Origin: Lactococcus termiticola
GTDB taxonomy: Bacteria; Bacillota; Bacilli; Lactobacillales; Streptococcaceae
Assembly: GCF_003116835.1 (NCBI RefSeq)
Contig: NZ_BFFO01000006.1
Span: forward strand, 55,402-119,401
Direction: 5' to 3'
Length of the DNA: 64,000 bases
Below the pieces are notes generated by a model that worked only from the letters and a program-made list of their open reading frames with translations, was not told the DNA's origin and did not search any database. Numbering within the stretch: the stretch's first letter is position 1; every line of letters begins with the position of its first letter. The position numbers and the translations under genes were made by a program. Of the stretch, positions 48,205-57,963 are shown one piece after another.

Positions 48205-48669
48205 TTATTCTTCTTCAGAAGCAGTAGCCTCAGCCTCATCGCCTTCGCCTTCATTAGCTTCTTCAGCCTTAGCGGCCTTTGAAGCCTTGGCTGCCTTGTT
48301 CTTTGCTTCTTCTTCAGCTTCTTCCTGCTCGATTTGCTCCTTGATGAGTTTTTCTTCCATCCGGGCGTTCAGGCTGGCAAGCTCCTTCTTCTGGGCCAGG
48401 GTTTCACGCTTGGCATCTGGGGCTGGGTGAATGCTGACCCGACCTTCTGCGATTTCTTCCAGGGCTTGAAGCGTAGGTTTTACAGATTGGAAGACCCGTT
48501 CCTTGCGTTCTTCTGGAGCCACATAGGCGACACGAGGGTCATTAGGATAGAGCTTAGTTTCCCGCTCCTGGTCACGCAATTCATGGGCCCGCTTGGCTTC
48601 AAGCACAACGAGTGAGTATTTAGAGTCCACTGCATCCAACAATTTATCAATAGATGGTTCAAGCATCAT
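48205..48669 (-). CDS. rpoZ: DNA-directed RNA polymerase omega subunit with long acidic tail
   Basis: Omega assists assembly of the beta' subunit. The first part ([28 protein letters not shown]) is clearly RpoZ. The protein is 154 residues; streptococcal omega is about 104. Extra material is a charged insert near 35-55 ([20 protein letters not shown]) and a C-terminal tail from about 100 made of Glu, Lys and Ala ([20 protein letters not shown] and an [15 protein letters not shown] end). Follows gmk by 30 bp. Confidence 0.92.
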   Translation of the reverse strand: MMLEPSIDKLLDAVDSKYSLVVLEAKRAHELRDQERETKLYPNDPRVAYVAPEERKERVFQSVKPTLQALEEIAEGRVSIHPAPDAKRETLAQKKELASLNARMEEKLIKEQIEQEEAEEEAKNKAAKASKAAKAEEANEGEGDEAEATASEEE

Positions 48670-48699
48670 AATATTTTACCTCTTTTTTATTTTCTATTC

Positions 48700-49335
<636 letters not shown>

Positions 49336-49425
49336 TTAACAAACGGATGCTCTGGAAGCTAGTTTTTGTTTTCATAGTTTAATTTTTTGTAACTCGATTG
49401 TAACCCTGAAAGTCGTTCCCTTCCA

Positions 49426-49636
49426 GGATTTTCTGAGCATGCTGCAAGGACGCAAGCAAAGCCTGCGAAGGAGGAAAACTGCGTTTTCCTTATCCCCAGA
49501 TATTCTTGGAAAGTTCTGGTCCTCAATGCTCCCTGTGGTCGCATCGCTGACTCAGAACTTTTTCCAATAATACATTGCTAGTTCTGAAGCCCTGCGGTCT
49601 CCAGGACTCCCTTTTCACAGCTGAGCTAGAAAATCC
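49426..49636 (-). repeat. Composite repeat I: class 1 core (minus orientation) with nested class 2 unit
   Basis: GGATTTTCT and AGAAAATCC close the element. In minus orientation the core shows TTTTCACAG-side sequence, a hairpin 1 with GGTCTCC/AGGACT-type sequence, CATTGCTAG (complement of TAGCAATG) and GGACGCAAGC (complement of GCTTGCGTCC). The hairpin 2 position holds GGAGGAAAACTGCGTTTTCC plus AAAGTTCTG around CTCAATGC ... GCATCG and CAGAACTTT. It lies in the 601-bp gap between gmk and rny, together with copy E. Confidence 0.7.
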
Positions 49637-49729
49637 TTCCGGTCCACTATAGCCTTAATTTCAAAATTTTAAGCTTAGGCCAGGTATTCTAGCTGGTTTC
49701 TGGAAATTCGACAGCAAGAAAACAGTGTA

Positions 49730-49860
49730 GTTCCGAGCTTTCCGAGGCAGGGAATAGTGAAAAAGGCAACTGGCGAGACCTTAGACTCGCCAGTTAGCAA
49801 TGAAACCGCAAAGCGGTTTGCTTGCGGCCTCACTATTCCCTGTCTCGGAAAGCTCGGAAC
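49730..49860 (+). repeat. Class 1 structured repeat, copy E
   Basis: Arms GTTCCGAGCTTTCCGAGGCA / GTCTCGGAAAGCTCGGAAC, nearly perfect over about 30 bp and unrelated to the arms of A-D. Core AAGGCAA, CTGGCGAGACC-TTA-GACTCGCCAG, TTAGCAATG, AAACCGC-AAA-GCGGTTT, GCTTGCGGCC. It ends 50 bp from the rny stop codon. Confidence 0.9.
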
Positions 49861-49883
49861 GCAACGGCTATATTAGACAAAGA

Positions 49884-49908
49884 AAAAAGCCGGCATCGCC
49901 GACTTTTC
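49884..49908 (-). terminator. rny terminator
   Basis: Minus strand AAAAGTCGGC-GAT-GCCGGCTTTTTT immediately after the rny stop codon. Confidence 0.8.
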
Positions 49909-49909
49909 C

Positions 49910-51505
49910 TTACTTTGCATAATCAATCGCCCGTGTCTCACGGATCACGGTGACCTTGATATTGCCTGGGTAATCCATTTCATTCTCAATCTTGCTCTTG
50001 ACATCATGGGCCAGGACGACAATCTGGTCGTCGGTCAGCTTATCGGGCTGTACCATGACACGGATTTCACGGCCGGCTTGGAGGGCAAAGGCTGAATCCA
50101 CACCCTTGAAGCTGGTAGAAATCGCTTCGAGGTCACGGAGACGCTTGATATAGTTTTCCACGGATTCGCGACGGGCACCAGGCCGGGCTGCACTGAGGGC
50201 ATCAGCCGCAGCGACGAGAACAGCAATATTACTGTTTGGCTCGGTGTCATTGTGGTGACTGGCGATGGCATTGATAACGACGGGATGTTCCTTATACTTG
50301 CGGGCAAGCTCTGTCCCAATCTCGACGTGGCTGCCTTCAACCTCATGGTCAAGCGCCTTACCAATATCATGCAGGAAGCCGGCACGTTTGGCCAAGGCTT
50401 CATTTTCGCCCATCTCACCAGCAAGGTTGCCGGCAATCTGTGCCACCTCCACAGAGTGATCCAGGACATTTTGACCATAAGATGTCCGGAAATGCAGACG
50501 TCCCATGATCTTCATCAGATCTGGATGGAGGTTGTGGGCTCCGACCTCAAAGGCCGCCTGCTCACCGTACTCACGCATCTTGTGGTCCAGAGCCTTGCGG
50601 TTCTTTTCGACCAATTCTTCAATGCGGGCGGGATGAATCCGGCCATCTTGGACCAGCTGCTCCAGTGTCATCCGGGCAATCTCCCGACGGATCGGATCAA
50701 AGCCAGAGAGAACTACGGCTTCCGGCGTGTCATCAATGATAACATCAATCCCGGTCAGGGCCTCAAAAGTCCGGATGTTCCGGCCTTCACGACCGATGAT
50801 CCGACCCTTCATGCTGTCGTCTGGCAGCGTCACAACAGACACGGTCTGCTCTGCCACTGATTCACTTGAAACGCGTTGGATGGCCAGGCTGATGATTTGC
50901 TTGGCCTTTTTGTCGGCTTCGTGATTGGCTTTTTCCTCAGAGCTACGGACAATCTGTGCCAGCTCCTTAGTCATGCTTTCACGGGTTTCCGTCAAGAGGA
51001 GGCTTCTGGCATCCTCTTGTGAGAGTTGCGCGATGCGCTCCAGCTCCTCACGTTTCTTTGCTTCGACGTCAGCGACTGCTTTCTCGCGGTCATTGAGGGC
51101 ATTAGTCTTGCTTTCAAGACTTTCTTCTTTAGAATCTAAGTTTTTTTCCTTACGCGTGAGACTGTCGTCCCTGCGGTCTAAGATTTCTTCACGTTGTTTT
51201 AAGCGTTGTTCCGTCTCCTTAAACTCTTGGCGTTCTTGCTTAAACTCATCTTCTATGTCACGACGTTGTTGCTGCTCTTCTTCTTTTAGCGTGAGCCGGG
51301 CCTCTTTTTTGAAGGCCTCAGCATCACGTTTCAGCGAATCTGCATCACGTTGTGCTTGTGTTAAAAGCTCATTTGCCTTATTTTCAGCCGATTTGATCAA
51401 CGAATCTGCATCACGCTGATTCTGCTTCACTTTTTGGCCAAATAAGAAAAAGGCAATTCCTAATACGATCAATAATACAGCGAGAATAATGATAATAACG
51501 ATCAT
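49910..51505 (-). CDS. rny: Ribonuclease Y
   Basis: Membrane-anchored endoribonuclease that starts mRNA decay in many Firmicutes. 531 residues: one N-terminal transmembrane helix ([20 protein letters not shown]), long coiled coil (about 30-200), KH domain ([19 protein letters not shown]), HD domain with [15 protein letters not shown]. Monocistronic with promoter 51563-51591 and its own terminator. It and RNase III would be the obvious enzymes to act on the stem-rich repeats next to it (inference). Confidence 0.96.
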   Translation of the reverse strand: MIVIIIILAVLLIVLGIAFFLFGQKVKQNQRDADSLIKSAENKANELLTQAQRDADSLKRDAEAFKKEARLTLKEEEQQQRRDIEDEFKQERQEFKETEQRLKQREEILDRRDDSLTRKEKNLDSKEESLESKTNALNDREKAVADVEAKKREELERIAQLSQEDARSLLLTETRESMTKELAQIVRSSEEKANHEADKKAKQIISLAIQRVSSESVAEQTVSVVTLPDDSMKGRIIGREGRNIRTFEALTGIDVIIDDTPEAVVLSGFDPIRREIARMTLEQLVQDGRIHPARIEELVEKNRKALDHKMREYGEQAAFEVGAHNLHPDLMKIMGRLHFRTSYGQNVLDHSVEVAQIAGNLAGEMGENEALAKRAGFLHDIGKALDHEVEGSHVEIGTELARKYKEHPVVINAIASHHNDTEPNSNIAVLVAAADALSAARPGARRESVENYIKRLRDLEAISTSFKGVDSAFALQAGREIRVMVQPDKLTDDQIVVLAHDVKSKIENEMDYPGNIKVTVIRETRAIDYAK

Positions 51506-51562
51506 TTATTCTCCTTAATGTTCTATTGTTCAACGGAATTTTCAAAGAAAACTCCAACTGAC

Positions 51563-51591
51563 ATTATAGCATTTATGTAAGCATTTTACAA
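51563..51591 (-). promoter_or_regulatory. rny promoter
   Basis: Minus strand TTGTAA, 17-bp spacer, TATAAT, about 58 bp before the rny ATG. Confidence 0.75.
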
Positions 51592-51641
51592 GGTGGCTTT
51601 TATAAGCTTAAACTGTATAGACCCAGATAGGCTCATATGAT

Positions 51642-51668
51642 AAAAACCAGGTCCAAAGCCTGGTTTTA
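51642..51668 (-). terminator. Terminator of the lipoprotein gene
   Basis: Minus strand AAAACCAGG-CTTTGGA-CCTGGTTTTT, just after the stop codon. Confidence 0.8.
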
Positions 51669-51673
51669 CTAGC

Positions 51674-52753
51674 TTAGCGCCCATAATAATAGGCCTGCTC
51701 CAAATTCTTATAATCCGCATTATTCACTTCTGAACCAGCAAGTGCCCAGTCAGCACCGACCGTCTTTGAAAGGCTGAGTGTCGCTCCTGTGGACTTCTTA
51801 GCCTTGAGCTCGCCGAGAAGCTTAGGAATCTGGCCAAAGGTATAGGCATTGAGCTCGGCCTGCTTGTCGGCCTTCAGGACCAGATTGCCCGAATTATCTG
51901 GGTCAAAACTGCTGTCAGGCTGGCCGTCGACCCAGTCCTGCTGGGTCTTGTCAAAGCTGATATCCGTAAAATGAATGGTCGATGGCTTCAGCTCGACCTG
52001 CATGAAGGTCGGATAGAGGACCTTGAGCTGGTAGTCCGTCTTGGCTTTGGCCTTATTGGCCACCATCATGCCCTTGACTGCCGTAGCCGCCTCTTCCTTG
52101 GTCATGGTAATGTCTTTGGCCGTGCCATTAAAGAGTTTCAAACTCTTATAATAATCGGTACCCGCCTTGGTAAAGGCTTCTTCAGCCTTCTTAAAATTGG
52201 CATTGGTCGTGTCAGCCCCTAAAAAGGCAGCGGCCACATAGTCATTTGCGACTTGCAGGGCCTGGTCTTGCCCCTTGGCAAGGCCTGACATATCTAACTT
52301 GCCAGCTTCATTCTTGTCATAGACGAGGTCATAGCTTTCCTTGGTGTTGACCTCAAAGGTCAGGTAGGCCTGATAGAGCTGGCCAGACTTGAGGTTCTGC
52401 TTGGTCAGTGTCTGGTAGGACTTGCCATCTTTCGACTTGAGGTCAGTGACTGCCAGCTTATTGCCAGCCTTGTCTTTCAATGAAAAGTCTGATGCAGAGA
52501 TGGCCTTGAGACCGTCTTTTTTAGGATTTTGTACTGTGACTTCAACAGCGATAAACTCTTGATTTTCCTTGGCTTGCTTGTCATCCGAGAAAATCGGAGT
52601 CGCCGCCCCATAGCTGATTTTGACTTCTTCTGTGACCTGGGAGCTAGTACTCGTACTTGTGGCAGGTTTCACTTCTGCCTTGTGCTTGCCACAGGCCGTC
52701 ATCAGGCTAAGACTGGCTAAAATGGTCAGTCCTATCATTAGTTTTTTATACAT
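51674..52753 (-). CDS. DUF4352/DUF5105-type lipoprotein
   Basis: 359 residues. Signal peptide with lipobox LMTAC, so lipidated at Cys21 and exposed outside. After a Ser/Thr linker comes an immunoglobulin-like DUF4352-type domain (about 48-160: FIAVEVTVQNPKKDGLKAIS), then an alpha/beta region (about 165-359) that I associate with DUF5105. Function unknown. TATAAT ends 6 nt before the ATG and no Shine-Dalgarno is present, so the mRNA is probably leaderless. Single gene with terminator. Confidence 0.8.
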   Translation of the reverse strand: MYKKLMIGLTILASLSLMTACGKHKAEVKPATSTSTSSQVTEEVKISYGAATPIFSDDKQAKENQEFIAVEVTVQNPKKDGLKAISASDFSLKDKAGNKLAVTDLKSKDGKSYQTLTKQNLKSGQLYQAYLTFEVNTKESYDLVYDKNEAGKLDMSGLAKGQDQALQVANDYVAAAFLGADTTNANFKKAEEAFTKAGTDYYKSLKLFNGTAKDITMTKEEAATAVKGMMVANKAKAKTDYQLKVLYPTFMQVELKPSTIHFTDISFDKTQQDWVDGQPDSSFDPDNSGNLVLKADKQAELNAYTFGQIPKLLGELKAKKSTGATLSLSKTVGADWALAGSEVNNADYKNLEQAYYYGR

Positions 52754-52759
52754 AGTCTA

Positions 52760-52787
52760 ATTATAACAAACCAGCTGAATTTGGCAA
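52760..52787 (-). promoter_or_regulatory. Promoter of the lipoprotein gene, leaderless geometry
   Basis: Minus strand TTGCCA, 16-bp spacer, TATAAT (extended TGT), then 6 nt (TAGACT) to the ATG. Confidence 0.65.
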
Positions 52788-52822
52788 TAAGAAAAGCCTC
52801 TGTATTCAGCAGAAGCCCTTGC
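52788..52822 (-). terminator. Terminator of the pst-phoU operon
   Basis: Minus strand AAGGGCTTCTG-CTGAATA-CAGAGGCTTTTC just after the phoU stop codon. Confidence 0.65.
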
Positions 52823-53476
52823 TTAAAGCTCAACGATTTCGCCGGAATTAAGATAGACAATCCATTCACAGAGGTTGATGGCATAGCCTGTAATACGTTC
52901 TAGGTAGACAAGAGTCATCAAGTATTCTTTCCCTGTAGGAATAGTCTCTGTGTTGTCTTTCATAGCATCCAAAATCTTGCTCTGGATTTCGCTTGACATG
53001 TTTTTTACGGTCGTGTTTTGCTCAGCAATCTCACGGGCCCGCTTGTCATTGCCCTGGATATAGGCATTGAGTGAGGCATCGACGACAGATTTGACCTTTT
53101 CTCCGAGGAGAGAGATGTCTTCTTCAGCCACACTGATGCGTTCTTCGCCCTTGAGGCTGATGGTCGCCTTGGCAATAGAAGCCACGTGGTCACCCATCCG
53201 CTCGAGGTCAGATGAGGCCTTGAGGACTGTGATGATGGTCCGCAGGTCGCTTGATACCGGCTGTTGCAGAGCAATCATTTCCAGCGACTTGATTTCAAGC
53301 TTGGTTTCAAGGTCGTTGATTTGCTTGTCAGTCGCAATGACTTCTTCTGCCAGCTCACGGTCATGGCTGACAAATGAGCGAACTGCCTTGTTCAGCTGGG
53401 CTGAGACCTGGGTTCCCATTGAGTAAAATTGATTGTGGAGCTTGTTGAGTTCTTCTTCAAATTGTGTACGTAACAT
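52823..53476 (-). CDS. phoU: Phosphate transport regulator PhoU
   Basis: 217 residues, two three-helix PhoU repeats with the metal-ligand patterns EVIATDKQINDLE and the second-half counterpart (KNMSSEIQSKILDAM region). Modulates PstSCAB and the phosphate two-component system. Ends the operon, 90 bp after the second pstB; a degenerate class 2 repeat sits between, so its expression may differ from the upstream genes. Confidence 0.93.
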   Translation of the reverse strand: MLRTQFEEELNKLHNQFYSMGTQVSAQLNKAVRSFVSHDRELAEEVIATDKQINDLETKLEIKSLEMIALQQPVSSDLRTIITVLKASSDLERMGDHVASIAKATISLKGEERISVAEEDISLLGEKVKSVVDASLNAYIQGNDKRAREIAEQNTTVKNMSSEIQSKILDAMKDNTETIPTGKEYLMTLVYLERITGYAINLCEWIVYLNSGEIVEL

Positions 53477-53501
53477 GTTTTCTCCTTTTTACGAGGATAA
53501 T

Positions 53502-53563
53502 TGGAAAGCAAAGCCCTGCTTTGCCTATCTGATAGATTAATTGCTCACTTTAATCGCAATTAA
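53502..53563. repeat. Degenerate class 2 repeat between pstB and phoU
   Basis: GGAAAGCAAAGCCCTGCTTT hairpin, CCTATC, then TTAATTG ... CGCAATTAA. The layout is that of class 2, but loop and arms have drifted. It begins near the phoU start and ends 4 bp before the pstB stop codon. Confidence 0.5.
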
Positions 53564-53566
53564 CAA

Positions 53567-54328
53567 TTAACCGAATTTACCAGCGATATAGTCTTCAGTC
53601 TCCTGCTTTTGCGGGTCCAGGAAGATTTTCTTGGTATCATCCATTTCAATGAGGTCGCCATTGAGCATGAAGGCAGTCCGGTCTGAAATCCGGGAAGCCT
53701 GTTGCATGCTGTGGGTGACCATGATGAGTGTATAGTCCTTCTTGAGTTCGAGCAGGGTTTCTTCAATCCGGCCGGCTGAAATCGGGTCAAGGGCTGATGT
53801 CGCCTCATCAAGCAGGATAATGTCAGGGTTGACCGCCAAAACACGTGCGATACAAACCCGTTGCTGTTGACCACCAGAGAGGCCGAGGGCTGACTTGTGG
53901 AGGTCGTCCTTGACCTCATCCCAGATGTTGGCTGCCTTGAGTGAGTTTTCAACCACTTCATCGAGCAAGGCCTTGTCCTTCACGCCTTTGAGGCGGAGGC
54001 CATAGACCACATTTTCATAAATGGAAAAGGGGAAGGGATTAGGCTGCTGGAAGACCATGCCGATTTCCTTGCGGAGATCGACCGTGTCGATTTTAGGGCT
54101 ATACATGTTCTTGCCCTTGTACATGATGGCACCAGTGATGGTCACGGTTGAAATCAGGTCATTCATCCGGTTGATCGACCGCAAGAGGGTTGACTTCCCA
54201 CATCCTGACGGGCCAATGAGGGCCGTGATTTCATTGGGATAGAAATCCATCGTGATATTGTTTAAGGCTTTTTTCTTGCCATAGTAGAGCGAGAGATCGC
54301 TTACTGATAAAATTGCTTCTTTTGTCAT
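53567..54328 (-). CDS. pstB: Phosphate ABC transporter ATP-binding protein PstB (second copy)
   Basis: 253 residues from the ATG at 54328 (AAGGAAATT upstream). Walker [10 protein letters not shown], signature LSGGQQQR, Walker [13 protein letters not shown]. About half of its residues match the other PstB at 54336-55139. Two PstB subunits encoded in tandem are typical of streptococci and may form a heterodimer. Between the other pstB (7 bp) and phoU. Confidence 0.95.
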   Translation of the reverse strand: MTKEAILSVSDLSLYYGKKKALNNITMDFYPNEITALIGPSGCGKSTLLRSINRMNDLISTVTITGAIMYKGKNMYSPKIDTVDLRKEIGMVFQQPNPFPFSIYENVVYGLRLKGVKDKALLDEVVENSLKAANIWDEVKDDLHKSALGLSGGQQQRVCIARVLAVNPDIILLDEATSALDPISAGRIEETLLELKKDYTLIMVTHSMQQASRISDRTAFMLNGDLIEMDDTKKIFLDPQKQETEDYIAGKFG

Positions 54329-54335
54329 AATTTCC

Positions 54336-55139
54336 TTATCCAAAGTGTCCTGAAACATAGTCTTCTGTAGCTTTCAGTTGAGATTGTGTGAAAATCTTAG
54401 AAGTCTCATCAAACTCAATCAAGTCGCCATTGTAGAAGAAGGCTGTATAGTCAGAGACACGTGAGGCCTGTTGCATATTGTGGGTGACGATGATAATCGT
54501 ATAGTCTTTCTTCAACTCTGTCATCGTCTCTTCGATTTGCATGGTTGAAATCGGGTCAAGGGCTGAAGCTGGTTCATCCATAAGGATGATTTCAGGCTTC
54601 ATAGAGAGGGCACGGGCGATACAGAGACGCTGTGCCTGACCACCTGACATGGCCAAGGCTGATTTATTCAGGTCGTCTTTAACCTGGTCCCAGAGGGCCG
54701 CCTGCTTGAGCGAAGTCTCTACAATTTCATCGAGCTTCTTCTTGTCCCGGACACCTTCACGGCGGTGGACAAAGGCGATGTTCTCGTAGATGGATTTAGG
54801 GAAGGGATTAGGACGTTGGAAGACCATGCCGATTTGCTTGCGGACCTCGTAGACATTGACCTTAGGGTCGTTGATATTGACCCCTTCGTACATGATGTTG
54901 CCGGTCACCCGGGCTCCATCAATCGTGTCGTTCATCCGGTTGAGGGCACGCAGGTAGGTCGATTTCCCAGAACCTGAAGGGCCAATCAGTGCAGAGACCT
55001 TATTTTTAGGGAATTGCATGGAAACCCCATGAATTGCCTCTTTAGTTTCATTGTAGAAGACGCGGATGTCATCCGTTGACAGGGCAATATCCTGGTCAAA
55101 TGTGATGATATGACGCTCATTCCAGTCATATGTTGCCAT
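54336..55139 (-). CDS. pstB: Phosphate ABC transporter ATP-binding protein PstB (first copy)
   Basis: 267 residues, with an N-terminal extension ([17 protein letters not shown]) as in the longer streptococcal PstB. Walker [10 protein letters not shown], signature MSGGQAQR (Met in place of the usual Leu, Ala in place of Gln), Walker [13 protein letters not shown]. Energises phosphate uptake with PstC and PstA. Confidence 0.95.
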   Translation of the reverse strand: MATYDWNERHIITFDQDIALSTDDIRVFYNETKEAIHGVSMQFPKNKVSALIGPSGSGKSTYLRALNRMNDTIDGARVTGNIMYEGVNINDPKVNVYEVRKQIGMVFQRPNPFPKSIYENIAFVHRREGVRDKKKLDEIVETSLKQAALWDQVKDDLNKSALAMSGGQAQRLCIARALSMKPEIILMDEPASALDPISTMQIEETMTELKKDYTIIIVTHNMQQASRVSDYTAFFYNGDLIEFDETSKIFTQSQLKATEDYVSGHFG

Positions 55140-55157
55140 AAAATTTATTTCCTTTAA

Positions 55158-56045
55158 TTAGTTTCCTGATGTCAATTTCTTGTGAATCCGGCGTCCAAGG
55201 AAGCGGGCTCCCAGGTTGAAGAGGAGGACGAAGATAATCAAGACTGCAGATGCACCAGCTGAGATTTGTGTCGCTGTAGAGATGGTTCCTTCAGTGTTAA
55301 GGGCCCAGATATGTACTGCGAGGGTTTCAGCTGGTCTAAAGAGTGACAATGGTGACGTGATTGCCATCGGGTTCCAGTTGGCCCAGTCAATCGGCAGGTT
55401 GGTCTGACCGGCTGTGTAAATCAGGGCAGCGGCCTCACCGAAGACACGACCAGATGAGAGGATGACCCCTGTGATAATCCCAGGGACAGCAGCAGGCAGA
55501 ATGACCTGTGTTGCGGTCTCCCACTTCGACAGGCCAAGGGCCAGGCCACCTTCACGCTGGATGGTCGGAATGGCCCGCAGGCTTTCTTCGACATTACGGG
55601 TCATCAATGGCAAGTTGAATACGGTCAGAGCCAAGGCCCCTGAGATGACTGAGAAGCCCATGCCAAATTGGAGGACAAAGAGGAGCATCCCGAAAAGACC
55701 GACAACGATAGAAGGCAGTGAGCTCAGGACTTCAATGGCTGTCCGAACAAACCCTGTCAGCCAGTGCTTTTGATTGGCATATTCGCTGAGGTAGATGCCG
55801 GCACCCAGTGACAATGGCACTGAAATAATCAGGGTCACAATCAAGAGGTAGACCGAGTTAAAGAGTTGGACGGCAATCCCGCCACCTGTCAAAGGGTCAG
55901 AAGCTGTCGTGATGAACTGCCATGAAACATAAGGCAGGCCCTTGACCAAAATGAAAATCAGGAGGAAGGCTAGAATAGCGACGATAATCGCTGACAGAAC
56001 ATAGAGGACGCCTGTCGCTAATTTATCAGAACGTTTTGCATTCAT
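55158..56045 (-). CDS. pstA: Phosphate ABC transporter permease PstA
   Basis: 295 residues, six helices; the EAA-type coupling loop is ALGLSKWETATQVILPAAVPGI. Start and pstC stop codon share a base. Together with PstC it forms the membrane channel. Confidence 0.95.
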   Translation of the reverse strand: MNAKRSDKLATGVLYVLSAIIVAILAFLLIFILVKGLPYVSWQFITTASDPLTGGGIAVQLFNSVYLLIVTLIISVPLSLGAGIYLSEYANQKHWLTGFVRTAIEVLSSLPSIVVGLFGMLLFVLQFGMGFSVISGALALTVFNLPLMTRNVEESLRAIPTIQREGGLALGLSKWETATQVILPAAVPGIITGVILSSGRVFGEAAALIYTAGQTNLPIDWANWNPMAITSPLSLFRPAETLAVHIWALNTEGTISTATQISAGASAVLIIFVLLFNLGARFLGRRIHKKLTSGN

Positions 56046-56968
56046 TATTTCAGACTTCCTTTCTTAGCGATGGCACGCATGATGAGGTTGAAAACAAGTG
56101 ACATCAGGAGCAAGAGTAGGGCAAGCGACCAGAGGGCATTGAGCTGAATCCCTGGTGTTGCGTTTGGAATGCCTGAAGTAAGGATTGATGTCAGGGTTGA
56201 AGCTGGTGAAATCAGGTTTTTTGGCATGGTAACTGCATTACCGACAACCATCTGCACGGCCAGGGCTTCACCGAAGGCACGGGCCATCCCGAAAATCACG
56301 GCGGTCAGAATCCCTGGTGTTGCAGCCCGAAGAAGGACACGCCAGATGGTCTGCCAGCGGGTCGCACCAAGGCCGAGTGAGGCTTCACGGTAGTGGCCAG
56401 GCACAGCCTTGAGGGCATCGACCGTCATCGAAGTTACCGTCGGCAGGATCATAACAAAGAGGACAAAGACACCTGAAAGCAGGCCAAGTCCAGTCCCGCC
56501 AAAGGCCCCACGAATCAGGGGGACGATGACTGTCAAACCGATAAAACCATAGACAACAGAAGGAATACCGACTAGGAGCTCGATGACCGGTTGAAGAATC
56601 TTAGAGCCGTATTTTGGCGAGATTTCTGTCATGTAGATCCCAGCACCGATTGCAAACGGAGTCGCAATCAAGGCTGAGAGAATCGTAACGATGAGCGAGC
56701 CTGAGAACATCGGTAGGGCACCGACGGCTGGCTTGCCATCAGGACCGATAGAGCCTGGCATCCAGTTGGTCCCAAAGAGGAAGTTCAGCGGATTTACGCC
56801 ATTTACGAAGAAGGTCGAAAGGCCCTTTTCAGCAACAAAGACCAGAATCAATCCGACCACAAAAACAATCAGTGCAATGCACAAGAAGGTCAATGTCTTA
56901 CCGAATTTTTCTAGTCTTGAATTTTTTGAGCTAGATAAGAGTTTATCTCTAAGTTTTGAGTTTTCCAT
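56045..56968 (-). CDS. pstC: Phosphate ABC transporter permease PstC
   Basis: 307 residues, six helices after a cytoplasmic N-terminus. Coupling loop ASLGLGATRWQTIWRVLL. The periplasmic-side loop VNPLNFLFGTNWMPG is typical of PstC. Follows pstS by 24 bp. Confidence 0.95.
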   Translation of the reverse strand: MENSKLRDKLLSSSKNSRLEKFGKTLTFLCIALIVFVVGLILVFVAEKGLSTFFVNGVNPLNFLFGTNWMPGSIGPDGKPAVGALPMFSGSLIVTILSALIATPFAIGAGIYMTEISPKYGSKILQPVIELLVGIPSVVYGFIGLTVIVPLIRGAFGGTGLGLLSGVFVLFVMILPTVTSMTVDALKAVPGHYREASLGLGATRWQTIWRVLLRAATPGILTAVIFGMARAFGEALAVQMVVGNAVTMPKNLISPASTLTSILTSGIPNATPGIQLNALWSLALLLLLMSLVFNLIMRAIAKKGSLK

Positions 56969-56992
56969 ACATCCCTTTTTTAATAAAAGTTT

Positions 56993-57844
56993 TTATTTAA
57001 TACGACTGATTTTTCCGTCAGCTGAGCGGTCTACCTTCATCTCAGCCATTGGGATATAGCCGAGTTTTTTCAAGCTTGCAGTATCTGCCTTCACATAGTC
57101 AATAAAATTCTCTTCGATTTTATTGTCCTGCTTTTTGTTGGTGTACATGTGCTCATAAGACCAGATTTTCCACTTGTTGGTCTGGACATTGGCATCGCTC
57201 GGAGCCACACCATCAACAGAAAGGGCCTTCACACCAGGCTTTGCCTTGTATGAGAAGGAGACATAGCTGATGGCACCAGGCGTCTGGCTCAGTAACTGGA
57301 CAACAGAGCCTGAGGCATCTTGGCTTGGGCCATTGACCTCGGTTGCCCCATTGAGGGCATACTTGTCAAAGTTGACCCGGGTCCCTGAACCTGCCGTACG
57401 ACCAATCACGGTGATGGCCAGATCTGGGCCGCCGACTTCCTTCCAGTTTTTGACCTTGCCTGTAAAGACATCGACCAACTGCTGCTTGCTCAAATTCTTG
57501 ATGTCCAACTTGCTGTTGACAATAGGGGCAAAACCGATGGCTGCCACCTTATGGTCAGTGATTTTTTTAACATCAATCCCTGATTTTTCTTCAGCAAAGA
57601 TGTCTGAATTTCCAATTTGGAAGGAGCCCGCAGCAACCTGGGCCAATCCCACACCAGAACCGCCCCCTTGGACAGTAATGATGCTATTGGAATGCACCTT
57701 CATGTAATCTAAAGAAGAACGTTCAACCAGGGGTTGAAGAGCGGTTGAGCCACCCGCTGTGACTTGCTTAGCACCCGTGCTACAAGCAGCGAGAAGCGTC
57801 ATGCTTGAAGCTGCTAGAATCGCCATAAAAATTTTCTTTTTCAT
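56993..57844 (-). CDS. pstS: Phosphate-binding lipoprotein PstS (second copy)
   Basis: 283 residues; signal peptide with lipobox LLAAC (Cys21). Phosphate-binding motifs GGSTALQP, VQGGGSGVGL and GRTAGSGTRVNFDK. Closely similar to the upstream PstS at 57964-58857 by eye. Its ATG lies 6 nt after TATAAT with no Shine-Dalgarno, so besides read-through it may have its own leaderless transcript. A GC-rich hairpin separates the two pstS genes. Confidence 0.94.
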   Translation of the reverse strand: MKKKIFMAILAASSMTLLAACSTGAKQVTAGGSTALQPLVERSSLDYMKVHSNSIITVQGGGSGVGLAQVAAGSFQIGNSDIFAEEKSGIDVKKITDHKVAAIGFAPIVNSKLDIKNLSKQQLVDVFTGKVKNWKEVGGPDLAITVIGRTAGSGTRVNFDKYALNGATEVNGPSQDASGSVVQLLSQTPGAISYVSFSYKAKPGVKALSVDGVAPSDANVQTNKWKIWSYEHMYTNKKQDNKIEENFIDYVKADTASLKKLGYIPMAEMKVDRSADGKISRIK

Positions 57845-57850
57845 AGCTTA

Positions 57851-57856
57851 ATTATA
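57851..57856 (-). promoter_or_regulatory. Extended -10 of the internal pstS, leaderless geometry
   Basis: Minus strand TGC-TATAAT, 6 nt (TAAGCT), ATG. No clear -35. Confidence 0.5.
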
Positions 57857-57909
57857 GCATATTCACCAGCTAAAATGAGAATAGATAACAAATTTTAGGG
57901 GCCTATAAT

Positions 57910-57950
57910 GGGAAGGACTCGCCGATCTTCTAAAGACCGGCGAGTCCTTG
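57910..57950 (-). terminator. Strong hairpin between the two pstS genes (attenuator-like)
   Basis: AAGGACTCGCCG and CGGCGAGTCCTT form a 12-bp stem. No T-run follows, so it is more likely a processing or stabilising hairpin than a full terminator. It could set the ratio of pstS to the transporter genes. Confidence 0.5.
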
Positions 57951-57963
57951 CTTTTAAGGTATT

